A DNA stretch of 64,000 bases from Apostichopus japonicus. Taxonomy: Eukaryota; Echinodermata; Holothuroidea; Aspidochirotida; Stichopodidae. Under the pieces are notes generated by a model that did no database searches, was not told the DNA's origin, and saw nothing but the letters and a program-made list of their open reading frames with translations. The translations under genes were made by a program, and so were the position numbers. Each line of letters begins with the position of its first letter. Positions within the stretch are counted from its first letter, which is position 1. Location of the stretch: the NCBI RefSeq assembly GCF_037975245.1, contig NC_092579.1, forward strand, positions 16,394,178 to 16,458,177. The letters run 5' to 3'. This document shows, piece after piece, positions 24,671-35,278 of the stretch.

Positions 24671-24942
24671 GTAAGTCACAGAAATGAGTAAAAATATTGG
24701 CATATTTTGTTTTGTTTTCATCTTTGACAGAAAGTCATTTGATGATTTAAACTTTTATGAGATAGCTGGAAGTAAAGAAAGTTTTTAAATATTTCTGTAG
24801 AGAATTTCAGGTGTAGACTTTGACATGACACAATTAAGTGCAAAATTACCCTTCATTTACCTGAATAGATTCAATGTAAATATCATTCTTGGTTGAAATC
24901 CACAACAGAGATGACATTTTATTTATTTTGTTTTCATTGAAG

Positions 24943-25056
24943 GTACCAATCCTTGTAATGATATGCCTTGTCAGAATGGTGGCATTTGCAGTCAGGCCTT
25001 AGGGAGTTACCTCTGTCAGTGTCCTGCTGGATTCAATGGAAGAAATTGTGAAACAG
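24943..25056 (+). CDS. Exon e23: EGF domain
   Basis: 38 codons, phase 1-1, acceptor tcattgaag, donor gtaaaa at 25057. GTNPCNDMPCQNGGIC, CSQALGSYLC (no Asp), CPAGFNGRNC. The donor is weaker than those of the neighbours and is followed by an array holding many consensus donor motifs. Confidence 0.92.
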
Positions 25057-25102
25057 GTAAAACACCAGGGAGTCATCAAATTGTAGAATCAGAGACTAAC
25101 AA

Positions 25103-25314
25103 GTATGTTATTCAGCCGTAATGTATGTTCAAGTTCAAGTATGTTTGAAGTATGTTATTCAGCTGTAATGTATGTAAGTATAGAGTAGGTTATTCAGCTG
25201 TCATGTAAGTATGCTTGAAGTATGTTATTCAGCCGTAATGTAAGTATGTTTGAAGAATGTTGTTCAGTCGTAATGTAAGTATGTTTGAAGTATGTTATTC
25301 AGCCCTAATGTAAG
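25103..25314 (+). repeat. 35-bp minisatellite, first part
   Basis: Imperfect copies of a 35-base unit with cores taatgtaagtatgtttgaag and tatgttattcagc. It continues at 26833 after an inserted hAT element. Most units contain GTAAGTAT, the ideal match to the 5' end of U1 snRNA. Confidence 0.9.
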
Positions 25315-26832
25315 CAGTGTTCGATTTTTCCGGTATCGCATCGCAAAATGCGATCCAAAACGACAAACTTGCGAGACGTTTCCAAATCAGCATCGCACAT
25401 TGTGCCGATTTGTGCGATACAAATTCCTAGTCAGATTTGGGAGCAAACACTCAAACCTTAACTTACGAACTGTCGATCACAATGTAGAAGTTATAATTTA
25501 TTGAGTTTATACTCAATGTACAACTTATTCACTTGACCGTATAGCGAAAAAAAAACCTGAAAAAATATTATCCTACCATAGTTAAGTGTAAAGCAAATAG
25601 CCTAACCACCTCGGCGGTTACGGATCTCACGTAACTTAACTCCCTGGCAACGTGCCAAAAAAATGTTAACAAACAGGTGTTACACAGGGGATGAGCTCAC
25701 AGTTGTTGGGAAGGTACCTGGGCAAATTCGCAGCACATGTACCGTGGTACAGTAGTTGGGTATAGGGTTAAACACTGCAGTTGTAAAAATGTACGCATAG
25801 TGCACGCTATTCATTGTTAGGCAGTCTAGAAACGGGGCTTTGCTGAACGTTGTTTGTTTCATAATATCGGAAGTTTTGTAAGTTGCACTTTTTAAAGATT
25901 GAAAGACAGATTAAATCTCTTTTCATTTTATAACATAATATAGCTACTTTAACTTGTCATTTTAAAATTTTCATCAGTTTCGTGACAATTTAAATAAAAA
26001 AAGTTGTCAGTATTTTGCATCCTCAACTGCGAATTTTTTCATCGCCAGACATCGCAAAAAATGACAACAATTTTCGGGGGCTTTCGCCCCCAGGATCCCC
26101 ACGAGGGGTTCTACCCCATGACCCCACCATAGCCCTAAGACGGGCCCCTGGACACCACGCCTTTATGCTCGCACGTTACGCGTGCTAGGCAGGCGAACAC
26201 CGGCGGGAAATCGGCAGTGTGTTCGCGGAAAATTGAACAAGGTTTTCCAACACTGCTGAACTGTGCAGTTACTGTATGCATCATGTTCAAGGTTTTCACG
26301 GAGGCCTTTGAGGAAATGAATGGTTAGTACAGTGTATATATGCTGCACTAATGCTGTGTGTAGGCCAAGGTTCACGAAGGTCATTGGTTATATTCGCGCG
26401 CCGTAGACGTGTTTTTAGATGTTACGGAGAGTCAGGTTTCCATGGATATTAATCGAAAATGAATCTGAGTTTAACTGACGCTAAAGAAATGGATCGTCTT
26501 GGGCAGATTAACAAATCATTGCAAGTATAAATAAGTACAGGTAGCTCTGCTGTTAAAAAGAAAAGTTCAATATCGGTTTGCTGTTATCGGCAATTAGGCA
26601 AAATTTTACCGATACCGATATGCTGCCGATATTGCAAATAGCAACACTAGTATAAATAATAATAATAAACAAACATTTTGTAGTTAATACATTGATCGCC
26701 AACATTTGGTCCGTTTTGTGGTAATTTCAAAACTGCTATTCAATATTGGGGAACTGCTATGCAACAAAAATATTGTATAGCAATTGTCGAAATTTGTTGC
26801 TATGCAATTTTTTGGCCATAAGTCGAACACTG
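25315..26832. mobile_element. Non-autonomous hAT element, complete
   Basis: Seen: ends CAGTGTTCGA and TCGAACACTG are perfect 10-bp inverted repeats. The 8 bases outside each end are identical (aatgtaag at 25307-25314 and 26833-26840) and belong to the minisatellite unit, so the empty site can be read off. Known: 8-bp duplications and CAGTG-type ends mark the hAT superfamily. At 1,518 bp with no long open frame it has no transposase and must have moved in trans. Inside lie a G+C-rich stretch near 26075-26170 and short ORFs I regard as chance. Confidence 0.9.
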
Positions 26833-27555
26833 AATGTAAGTATGTTTGAAGTATGTTATTCAGTCGTAATGTAAGTATGTTTGAAGTATGTTATTCAGCC
26901 GTAATGTAAGAATGCTTGAATTATGTTATTCAGCTGTAAAGTAAGTATGTTTGAAGTATGTTATTCAGCCATAATGTAAGTATGTTGGAAGTATGTTTTT
27001 CAGTCGTAATGTAAGTATGTTTGAAGTATGTTATTCAGCCCTAATGTAAGTATGTTTGAAGTATGTTATTCAGCCGTAATGTAATTATGTTTGAAGTATG
27101 CTGTTCAGCCGTAATGTAAGTATGTTTGAAGTATGTTGTTCAGCTGTAATGTAAGTATGTTATTGAGCCGTAATGTAAGTATCTTTGAAATATGTTATTC
27201 AGCCGTAATGTAAGTATGTTTGAAGTATGTTATTTAGCCATAATGTGAGTATGTTGTTCAGCTGTAATGTAAGTATGTTTGAATTATGTTGTTCAGCTGT
27301 AATGTAAGTTTGTTATTGAGCCGTAATGTAAGTATGTTTGAAGTATGTTATTTAGCCGTAATGTAAGTATGTTGTTCAGCTGTAATGTATTTTTTTTAGT
27401 ATGTTATTCAGTCGTAATGTAAGTATGGTTAAAGTATGTTATTCAGCCATAATGTAAGAATGTTATTCAGACATAATGTAAGTATGTTATAAGTATGTTG
27501 TTTTATAATGTCAGCCATAATGTAAGTATGTCATAAGTACGTTATTCAGCCGCAT
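26833..27555 (+). repeat. 35-bp minisatellite, second part
   Basis: Roughly twenty imperfect units of the same array as 25103-25314, some internally deleted, many carrying taatgtaagtatg. Together the two parts hold well over twenty GTAAGT motifs in the sense direction within the e23-e24 intron. Confidence 0.9.
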
Positions 27556-28088
27556 TGCAATGCATTTCATGATGAGAGGAACAAGGATATGGTTGACAAT
27601 AGAAATGAACTGCTATGTTAAACACAGTTAAACAAACAGACTGATCCAAGATAAAAAAAACTAAGACTAGACTAGTCGCAATTTCAGATAAAAACAGACT
27701 GGTCTGGCCAGTGTTAAAACTAAAGAATCTTTTTTTCTGGGCAGAGTGTCAGCTAAAACACATACTCAACTGGTATTAGTTTTAGCTATAAAAAAAACTG
27801 ACTGGTTGTAATCAGAGCTAAAAGTAAAAGGAGAAAGGACAGTGAGTTCAGGTAGAAACAAGCTGGTTATACGTAGAACTGGAATCTTTTTTTAAATTTT
27901 TTTTTTATTGAATCAGCTGCCAGAATATTTTCTTGTGAGCTGTTTTAACAGTTCATCAAAATAAAATAGAAAGAAAAACATGTGTCATGTCGAAAGGAAC
28001 CAAAGTTTGGGTAAGAGAAATAGAGAGACAAATTTATCTTGTGGTCTTTTTTGCTTCCATATTTATTTCCTGAAACCAATATCATCTG
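27556..28088 (+). other. Intron stretch between the two arrays
   Basis: About 530 bases of A+T-rich sequence with loosely repeated phrases (aaaacagactgg, aaaaactgactgg, acaagctgg) and short homopolymers. No exon seen. Confidence 0.5.
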
Positions 28089-28894
28089 ACTATTAAATGC
28101 AATGTTATATATCTTACCACCATTAGATTTTGATGAATGTGACTCAGGACACTATTAAATGCAATGTTATATATCTTACCACCATTAGATTTTGATGAAT
28201 GTGACTCAGGACACTATTAAATGCAATGTCATATATCTTACCACCATTAGATTTTGATGAATGTGACTCAGGACACTATTAAATGCAATGTTATATATCT
28301 TACCACCATTATATTTTGATGAATGTGGCTCAGGACACTATTAAATGCAATGTTATATATCTTACCACCATTAGATTTTGATGAATGTGGCTCAGGACAC
28401 TATTGAATGCAATGTTATATATCTTACCACCATTAGATTTTGATGAATGTGGCTCAGGACACTATTAAATGCAATGTTATGTATCTTACCACCATTAGAT
28501 TTTGATGAATGTGACTCAGGACACTATTAAATGCAATGTTATATATCTTACCACCATTATATTTTGATGAATGTGGCTCAGGACACTATTAAATGCAATG
28601 TTATATATCTTACCACCATTAGATTTTGATGAATGTGGCTCAGGACACTATTGAATGCAATGTTATATATCTTACCACCATTAGATTTTGATGAATGTGG
28701 CTCAGGACACTATTAAATGCAATGTTATGTATCTTACCACCATTAGATTTTGATGAATGTGACTCAGGACACTATTAAATGCAATGTTATATATCTTACC
28801 ACCATTAGATTTTGATGAATGTGGCTCAGGACACTATTAAATGCAATGTTATATATCTTACCACCATCAGATATTGATGAATGTGGCTCAGGAC
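28089..28894 (+). repeat. 62-bp satellite of exon e24's acceptor and exon start (13 copies)
   Basis: Exactly 13 units of 62 bases; the last runs into the true exon e24. Each unit has ...cttaccaccattag then ATTTTGATGAATGTG, i.e. the acceptor and the first 24 bases of the exon. Units 4-7 and 8-11 carry the same variants (ttat for ttag, attgaat, ttatgtat), so a four-unit, 248-bp block was itself duplicated. Used as acceptors, units would encode DFDEC-[DG]-SGHY and then a TAA stop. Units 4 and 8 have lost the AG. Confidence 0.95.
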
Positions 28895-28984
28895 CATGTC
28901 AGAACGGAGGTCAATGCTTCGACGGAACCAATCTATATTTCTGTCTGTGTCCAAATGGCTTCTTTGGCACAAACTGCGAGAGTG
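28871..28984 (+). CDS. Exon e24: calcium-binding EGF domain
   Basis: 38 codons, phase 1-1, acceptor accaccatcag, donor gtaaat at 28985. DIDECGSGPCQNGGQC, CFDGTNLYFC, CPNGFFGTNC: calcium-binding start, hydroxylation motif and O-glucose consensus. I take the last array unit as the true start because only it reads through into a complete EGF. Its acceptor is catcag, not cattag as in the copies. Confidence 0.94.
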
Positions 28985-30375
28985 GTAAATCATTTTTTTA
29001 CAGTACTTTTGCAAAATATTTGCATCGGTGATAAAATACTGTGACAGTTGTTTGTACAATAATTGATAGAAAGTGAAGTTATTTAACCTGTTTATTAAAA
29101 CTCAAAATTCTGTTCAAATAATGATAAGAAAAAATTGAAGCTTTTTTTTCCCCTCTTAGTTTTGTGTGTGATTAATAGAATGTGAAGAACCGTACTAGTG
29201 ACAAAATGTTCAGAATAAGAGGTCTGCCAGTGAATTTTCTCTTTGGTGGAGATATTAGACCGTTGGAGACCGTCGCCATTTTCTATACTATCAATATGGT
29301 TTACCTGATCTCCAAGTGTTTTCTATATATCTCAGTCAATGTGCTAGTGAAAATATGTTTTGCAAGATCCCATCTTCAATAATTACAAGAAGGAGTCCAG
29401 ACGGGCAAAACCTTAAACTCAGTTTAAGCAGTCGTGATTGAACATACCTCAAAGAAGCTTTCTGATTGGTCGACGACCAGATGTACTGTGTAAAGTCGCC
29501 AAACGAATGGTGTTGGCAACACTTTGTCTTTAAGATGTGGTAGTTATGAGTTAGTTAGTTTGGAGTATGTTTACACTGTGTGTGGAATTGTGGAAAATGT
29601 CCGTCTGAGATTCCTCAGTGGAACACTCGGTGATTTCAGAGACCGCCGCAGAACTAGATAGGAAAGATATGACAGCGATGGGGCATGGCTGAAGGTCCCC
29701 GTCATAATCTGATTGCGTGAGTGGTACAGTAGATTGTGTGATATCTGCTTGAAATCTGCGATTATGTACACAGACCTGAGGTAGAAAGAAGTTGGGTTAT
29801 GTAGGCCTGCATTTCTACTTTCTACGTCCGTCACATTCACCTTAAAAATGTCATGTGATCCACGTTTGGGGGACTCTTCTGGATATCTTGATACTTATGA
29901 CCACTTGTAGGTCTTCTTATTCTCACTTTCAACTTGTGTTCTTTTGCCCCTCTTTTCTATAGTAAGCCATACAAATTGAAGCAAAAAAACAAACCCAAGA
30001 GTTTCAAGATTCTTGTAGCAATCTTTACATTTCCAATCCAATGTCAGTTACAACATAGTCCCAAGTTTTGGAATAGTTTAATAGATTTTGTTTTAGTCCC
30101 ATATGAGAGCAATTTTGTGACAAAAGTTGAAATCCCACTTCTGTCACCATGTGTTTTCAGCTCTTCCTCTATCAGATGTTCCTTGATAATGAAAGAAAAC
30201 TAGTTTAACCTAGATGTTAGTATTACACTGTGTAGTATTAAAGTTTAGTGTTTGTATATTGTGCCCAGGACTGATGAAGACTACTCTTCTTGCTTCTTTT
30301 ATAAAATTGTTAATAGCAATAAAATCATTAATAAAGTCATGAAAATAGTAATGAAATTGTTTTTTTTATTTTCAG
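28985..30375 (+). other. Intron between e24 and e25
   Basis: 1.4 kb with no exon, array or transposon end that I can see. The short open frames do not fit EGF or FN3. Confidence 0.5.
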
Positions 30376-30489
30376 ATGAAAACAACTGTGTCCCCAACCC
30401 TTGCCAAAATGGAGGACAGTGTGTTGACTTGATTGGTGGATTTGAATGTAACTGTGCAAATGGTTTCCAAGGGACTCTTTGTGATGAAG
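30376..30489 (+). CDS. Exon e25: EGF domain
   Basis: 38 codons, phase 1-1, acceptor tattttcag, donor gtagtg at 30490. [26 protein letters not shown] (hydroxylation motif), CANGFQGTLC. Confidence 0.93.
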
Positions 30490-31388
30490 GTAGTGTCTGT
30501 TATTTATAGATAGTTACTTGTAGAGTTGGCTAATTTGTACAATCAACAATGGTGATTGGTTTTTGCTGAAATTTTGCATTCCTGTCACAGAGAGAACTAA
30601 TGGGCAGAGAGAGAGAGATAGATACATATCAAGCTATCTAATTGCAATAGGTGCAAAGCTAGGAATCACAAAAAAATTGTGAAGGATTTTTTCTGGGTGC
30701 CCCACAGACAACCAGGTCCTTTGGTTATGTCCTAACAGCAAATGTGGTGTGTTCGAAAAAGTGAAGAAAAGTAACAATGTATAGGTTGATTAAAAAAAGA
30801 ACACCAATTTCCAAAAACTGGTCAAACTCTTACAAAGGATGATTATCGGCCTTCGACTAATTTTGTCTTTATTTCAGTGCTTCTCCAAAGTGACAGAGGG
30901 TGGCACCTATCATTTAAACCTTATTTGGGTTTATATAAATTCAAAAATCTGAACATTGGTGTCAACAACTAGTTGTCAGCTGGGTGACCACCAAACCTAA
31001 TTTTCTTTGTCAGTCGGAACAGACATATGTTTGCGTCAGACGATCGGATCACCGTCGCAAAATTCACCCTGGAAACGGTCTAAATTTTTGCCTTTGTTTT
31101 AATACAGGGGCACCAATTAGTTTCCTTTCAAACGTCTTATCTTTTTGTTCTGCAAAGGATGGCATCGGGGTGTGTTGAGGGCAGGGGGAGGGACAGATTT
31201 ATCTTTTAGATGTAGTGGTGGAAGCCGTCCTCTGACTGACACGGTATTAGGTATTTGATGTGAAAGTGGTTTTTTTACATAATTTATTTTTCATGAATAG
31301 GGATCAAAACCCTTTATATTTATCAACATAATGAAATATGCATAAATTTTCAGATTAAGAGATTCCATTTCTGTTTCTGTTTCACCAG
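30490..31388 (+). other. Intron between e25 and e26
   Basis: About 0.9 kb, with a short (ga)n run near 30606. No exon or recognisable mobile element. Confidence 0.5.
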
Positions 31389-31508
31389 TTGTCATGGGTT
31401 GCTTTACCAATCCCTGTCGGAATGGTGGCGTTTGCCAAAGTCTTGGAACATCTTATACTTGTACCTGTGTAGTGGGTGCAGGATTCTTTGGCCAAAACTG
31501 TGATGTTG
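31389..31508 (+). CDS. Exon e26: EGF-like domain
   Basis: 40 codons, phase 1-1, acceptor tttcaccag, donor gtaagt at 31509. It starts VMGCFTNPCRNGGVC, then CQSLGTSYTC, and the last loop is two residues longer than usual (CVVGAGFFGQNC). No calcium-binding acidic start. Confidence 0.92.
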
Positions 31509-32090
31509 GTAAGTGAAGTACTGTTAAATGTGGTTTTCAATAAATTAAATTTAAAAAATGAAAAACGCTGACATCCAACTGTGGTTAACTTAGTGATCAC
31601 CTTTTCTTACATGTAGTAGTATAGACATTGACATGGTTGAGTGCAGAAAATTTTTCACCAGCAGAAAGGTATAATTCAAAGTTAATCTTGAATTAGGGAA
31701 TGTCTGAAACTGATTGTAGAATAAAACCAAGAAGTAGACAGACACTTCTTGGGATCCATCTGTTACTATCAGACTGACTGATAATGGGTTTGGCAAAAAT
31801 ATTGAGAACAAATGCTAAAATAGCTGCCAATTACAAAATGTTTCCCAAAGGGCCTGATGATATATACTAGTCCTTGAATGTTGAATATCTTTTTCTTCAA
31901 GAAATAGTGATTTTTAGAAATAGCGAGTCCATAATTATCGAACTAAAGCAGTCTGGTATGACTCCAAGGTTCATCTCAAATCGTGTATTCCTCCACCTGC
32001 ACTAAATACGTCTGCCTCTACGTGACAACACATACATGTAGAACTTTACAAATTGACTACCCAAGTGCGGTTTTCCCCTTTTTTTTATTT

Positions 32091-32125
32091 GTGTAAAAGT
32101 AAGTTGGCCTGACTTACTTTTACAC
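32091..32125. mobile_element. Perfect hairpin, short foldback repeat
   Basis: gtgtaaaagtaagt and its exact inverse flank a 7-base loop (tggcctg), just before e27. The left arm plus loop (gtgtaaaagtaagttggcctga, shown here in part) also occurs at 50201, where it continues into a longer dispersed repeat, so this is probably a solo end or foldback form of that family. Confidence 0.75.
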
Positions 32126-32182
32126 ATTCTCCCACACAGGCTCTCTAGTGGATAAGCATTTCTCTTCTTTTTTTTTTGACAG

Positions 32183-32296
32183 AAATTGATGAATGTGCGA
32201 GCAATCCTTGTCGTAACATGGGCGTCTGCAACAACCTCGTCGGACGATTTGAGTGCACCTGTGCGGCAGGATTCCTTGGTGTCATGTGTGAAGAGA
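32183..32296 (+). CDS. Exon e27: calcium-binding EGF domain
   Basis: 38 codons, phase 1-1, acceptor tttttttgacag, donor gtatgt at 32297. [16 protein letters not shown] (calcium-binding start, O-glucose consensus), CNNLVGRFEC (Asn hydroxylation pattern), CAAGFLGVMC. Confidence 0.93.
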
Positions 32297-32357
32297 GTAT
32301 GTACATGACGTAATGCATGTGGCATTATGTAATCTTGTGGTTTCTCTTCTTTATTGT

Positions 32358-32599
32358 CAGGGGAGGGCTTAGCTTGAGGGTTAGGGAGGGCTTAGCTTGA
32401 GGGTTAGGGGAGGGCATAGCTTGAGGGTTAGGGGAGGGCATAGCTTGATGGTTAAGGGAGGGCATAGCTTGAGGGTTAGGGGAGGGCAAAGCTTGAGGGT
32501 TAGGGGAGGGCATAGCTTGAGGGTTAGGGGAGGGCATAGCTTGAGGGTTAGGGGAGGGCAAAGCTTGAGGGTTAGGGGAGGGCATAGCTGGAGGGTTAT
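32358..32599 (+). repeat. 24-bp G-rich minisatellite
   Basis: About ten copies of a 24-base unit (gcttgagggttaggggagggcata) right after e27. Each carries three G runs (GGG, GGGG, GGG), so the sense RNA could form G-quadruplexes. The open frames on both strands here are repeat artefacts. Confidence 0.9.
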
Positions 32600-33586
32600 T
32601 GCAGTGTGAATGTATCTATGTTTTAAATGTTTACTTTAAGCTCTGATCTCTGGTCACTCTTTTTGTTTTGTTGTTAGTCATTAAGACCTACCACTAATTA
32701 GTTCAGCTTGTTCATCTGTTTTATATTGGTGATCATTTCCTGATAAACAAGAAGTAAAATTCCAGATGAACAGCAAATGATATTTGAACCTGCAGCTGAA
32801 TTTGAATTTTGTTTTAGAAAGGCCAACCAATTTTTTTATCTGCAAATATTTTTACATTATGGAAGACCATTTCAGAGAAGAAATGAGTGGATTATTTCTC
32901 AATGACCCCACCTCCCCACCTCCCACCCTATCTTAACCTTACATGTACAATGGACCAGGACACTAAACCAAAACTTCCAAAGATGCTAGGCCCTTACATT
33001 AAAGATACGCCATGACCATCAACCTACAACCTCCCTAGGTGCTAGGTTCCATTGTATCTTTATCGTGTGGCACTGTCTTTGTCCACACAACGATAACATC
33101 AATACACCCTCTATATCTTGCAATATCATGCAAACCTTAAGTTGAAAAAAAAAGGAAACCAAAGAGTAATGCTGAAATACATTTCTGCTGTGTGTGGCTG
33201 TGGTTTCTTTCTAGTGTACTATGTTGCAGTGTCAACACTGTTAACATTCAAACCTTAAAAAATGATGGACAGCAAAAACAAAGAGAAAGTGGAATGTTTT
33301 CAGATCCCAGCGGCAGTATGACCTCAAAGATTTACAAAATGACATCTCCCGGACACGACATCGAAACTAGGGAGTTACCTCCCGATCGGAAGTAGATTTT
33401 ACTTAGCGGTTCGGGGGAGTTGTGCGCCACAAAGAACACTATCATGAAAAGCTGAATATGATGGTTAGATTTTATGTCTCCTCTTAGCCTATTCAGAACA
33501 CTCTTAAGGTATTTCTGCATTCTGTATAATGCCTAATTCAGGTACGTGTAAACAAAACATCTTTTTTTGTCCTTTTGTATAATAAG
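32600..33586 (+). other. Rest of intron between e27 and e28
   Basis: About 1 kb of intron. No exon, tandem array or clear transposon end seen. Confidence 0.5.
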
Positions 33587-33700
33587 CTGTGGACGTTTGC
33601 TCTCTGCGGCCATGTGCCAATAACGGGTTCTGCATCGGTCTGACCAACGACCGCGCCTGCGTTTGTGTTGCTGGTTTCATAGGAGACTCTTGCGAGACAA
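33587..33700 (+). CDS. Exon e28: EGF domain
   Basis: 38 codons, phase 1-1, acceptor gtataataag (poor tract, but frame and domain leave no other choice), donor gtaaga at 33701. AVDVCSLRPCANNGFC, CIGLTNDRAC (no hydroxylation motif), CVAGFIGDSC. A poly-A run follows at 33882. Confidence 0.9.
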
Positions 33701-34187
33701 GTAAGATAACATTTTTGTATGCTTTTTACTACATTTGTCAAGTTATCTGTAAAACATCAAGAAAACTATGCACCACAAATTTTCTCAGTTTATCAAAGTA
33801 TGCTGATACAAATTATTAGTTATTATTACAGAAATTAAGAAGTATCTTAGTTAGAACTTGATTTGTTGTGTTTCGATTCGCCAAAAAAAAAAAAAAAAAA
33901 AAAGTCCAGAGCTGAAGCTGAAACTGTAGTCCATATTCTTTTTATCGTTATTTTAAACGGTGACTCGTGTTCCCCTTTCTAATTTTGTATGAGGGGTGCT
34001 CAACTTTTTCACAGGCGGGTGGAGAAAATATGAGGCACAGGATCTGGCAAAGTCACGGAAATATTACGAAACCAATTGTAAAGTCCATAGCAGTCCAGAA
34101 CCTGCACTATTCAGTGTGATATATTACCACAAATTTGACCTCATTTTGACTTACCTTTTCCTGTTTTCTTTTGATTGGTTGTGACAG

Positions 34188-34301
34188 ATATAAATGACTG
34201 TTTGCCAAATCCTTGTCAAAATGGAGGAACTTGTGTAGATGAAATAAACACCTTCAGCTGTATCTGTCAACAAGGTTTCTCTGGAGGAACCTGTGCAACT
34301 A
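34188..34301 (+). CDS. Exon e29: EGF domain with O-fucose consensus
   Basis: 38 codons, phase 1-1, acceptor ttgtgacag, donor gtaagt at 34302. [36 protein letters not shown]: acidic start, O-fucose and hydroxylation motifs. Confidence 0.94.
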
Positions 34302-34560
34302 GTAAGTCATTTTGCTTATTTTATTCAGTTTTCTTTCATTTCCAAAGCTTTATGTTCAAGTTATCTCCTAACTTTTGTTTTGCACTTTTGCAATTTTTAC
34401 CCTATTTACCCTCTTCTGGATACAATAGTTGGAATTATGACATATTTCACCAAAGTAGATTTTTTCACCAAAGTAGACTTAGCCCTGCTAAGTAATCATC
34501 ATTATTCCCCTTTAAGTTTCCATGACAACCTGTGCATTTTCTTCCTTTTTTATTTTGCAG

Positions 34561-34674
34561 ATGACTTGGGGTGCAACACTGGCCCTTGTAGGAACGGAGG
34601 CAGATGTATTGATACTACGACAAGTTTCACCTGCTTTTGCATAGGATCCTTTACAGGGCCTACATGTTCAGTCC
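34561..34674 (+). CDS. Exon e30: EGF domain preceding an FN3
   Basis: 38 codons, phase 1-1, acceptor tattttgcag, donor gtaagt at 34675. DDLGCNTGPCRNGGRC, CIDTTTSFTC, CIGSFTGPTC. Directly precedes FN3 e31 but has Phe where the other pre-FN3 EGFs have Trp. Confidence 0.92.
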
Positions 34675-34699
34675 GTAAGTATCATGACATGAAGAATAC

Positions 34700-35278
34700 A
34701 CCAGGCCCTTTTGCACGTAAGGTATAGACCAGGGTCTTGCTTGTGAGGTGTACGCCAGGGTCTCCCACACAAGGTGTTCACCAGGGTCTCCTACATGAGT
34801 TACACCAGGGTCACCAACATGCAGTACACATAGGCAGGGATGTGCTCAGGAATATTTGAGTGCCAGGCAGATTGTGCGGTAGTGTGATCCACACCCTGGG
34901 AGAGGGATCTCATGGGTGGGGTACCCCCTCCCCACTTGACAAATTTTGAACATGAAGTATGCTTAGGTGGTGCTATTTTTCCCATTCTGTGCCATGTATT
35001 CTCCCAGATTTTGGTTATGATAAAATTTGTAAATTATCATCAAAAAAGTGCCGGGCGGAAATGTTTAAAATACTGTTTGTGCTGGGTGGCATTCAGAACT
35101 GCTGGGCGCAGCCGCCCTGTGCAGCCCAGTGTGAGCACATCACTGCATAGGGGTCTCCCGCATGAAGTTTACACAAGGGTCTCCTTAATGGGTTTCACCA
35201 GGGTCTCCAACAGTTGGTATACACCAGGGCCTCCTACATGAGTTACACCAGGGTCTCCAGTAAGAGGTATTACACCAG
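34700..35278 (+). repeat. Minisatellite (acaccagggtctcc unit), interrupted
   Basis: Imperfect copies of a unit of about 25 bases (caccagggtctcctacatgagtta) run from 34700 to 34828 and from 35152 to 35278. A short palindromic-ended insertion sits between them. Confidence 0.8.
34835..35145. mobile_element. Short hAT-like MITE inside the minisatellite
   Basis: Ends CAGGGATGTGCTCA and TGAGCACATCACTG are near-perfect inverted repeats, and the flanks share catagg (34829-34834, 35146-35151). 311 bp, no coding capacity. The CAGGG...CACTG ends suggest hAT, but only six target bases match where eight are expected. Confidence 0.7.

Noticed and set aside
28089-28832. CRISPR array, because of regular 62-bp spacing
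   Set aside because: Units are contiguous with no variable spacers, in a eukaryotic intron, and derive from the adjacent exon.
28820-29059. Alternative frames and the minus-strand frame across e24
   Set aside because: Only the frame giving DIDECGSGPC has all six EGF cysteines and matching splice phases.
32325-32609. Open frames of repeated MPSPNPQA / RVRGGHSL type on both strands
   Set aside because: Products of the 24-bp minisatellite, whose unit length is a multiple of three; not genes.
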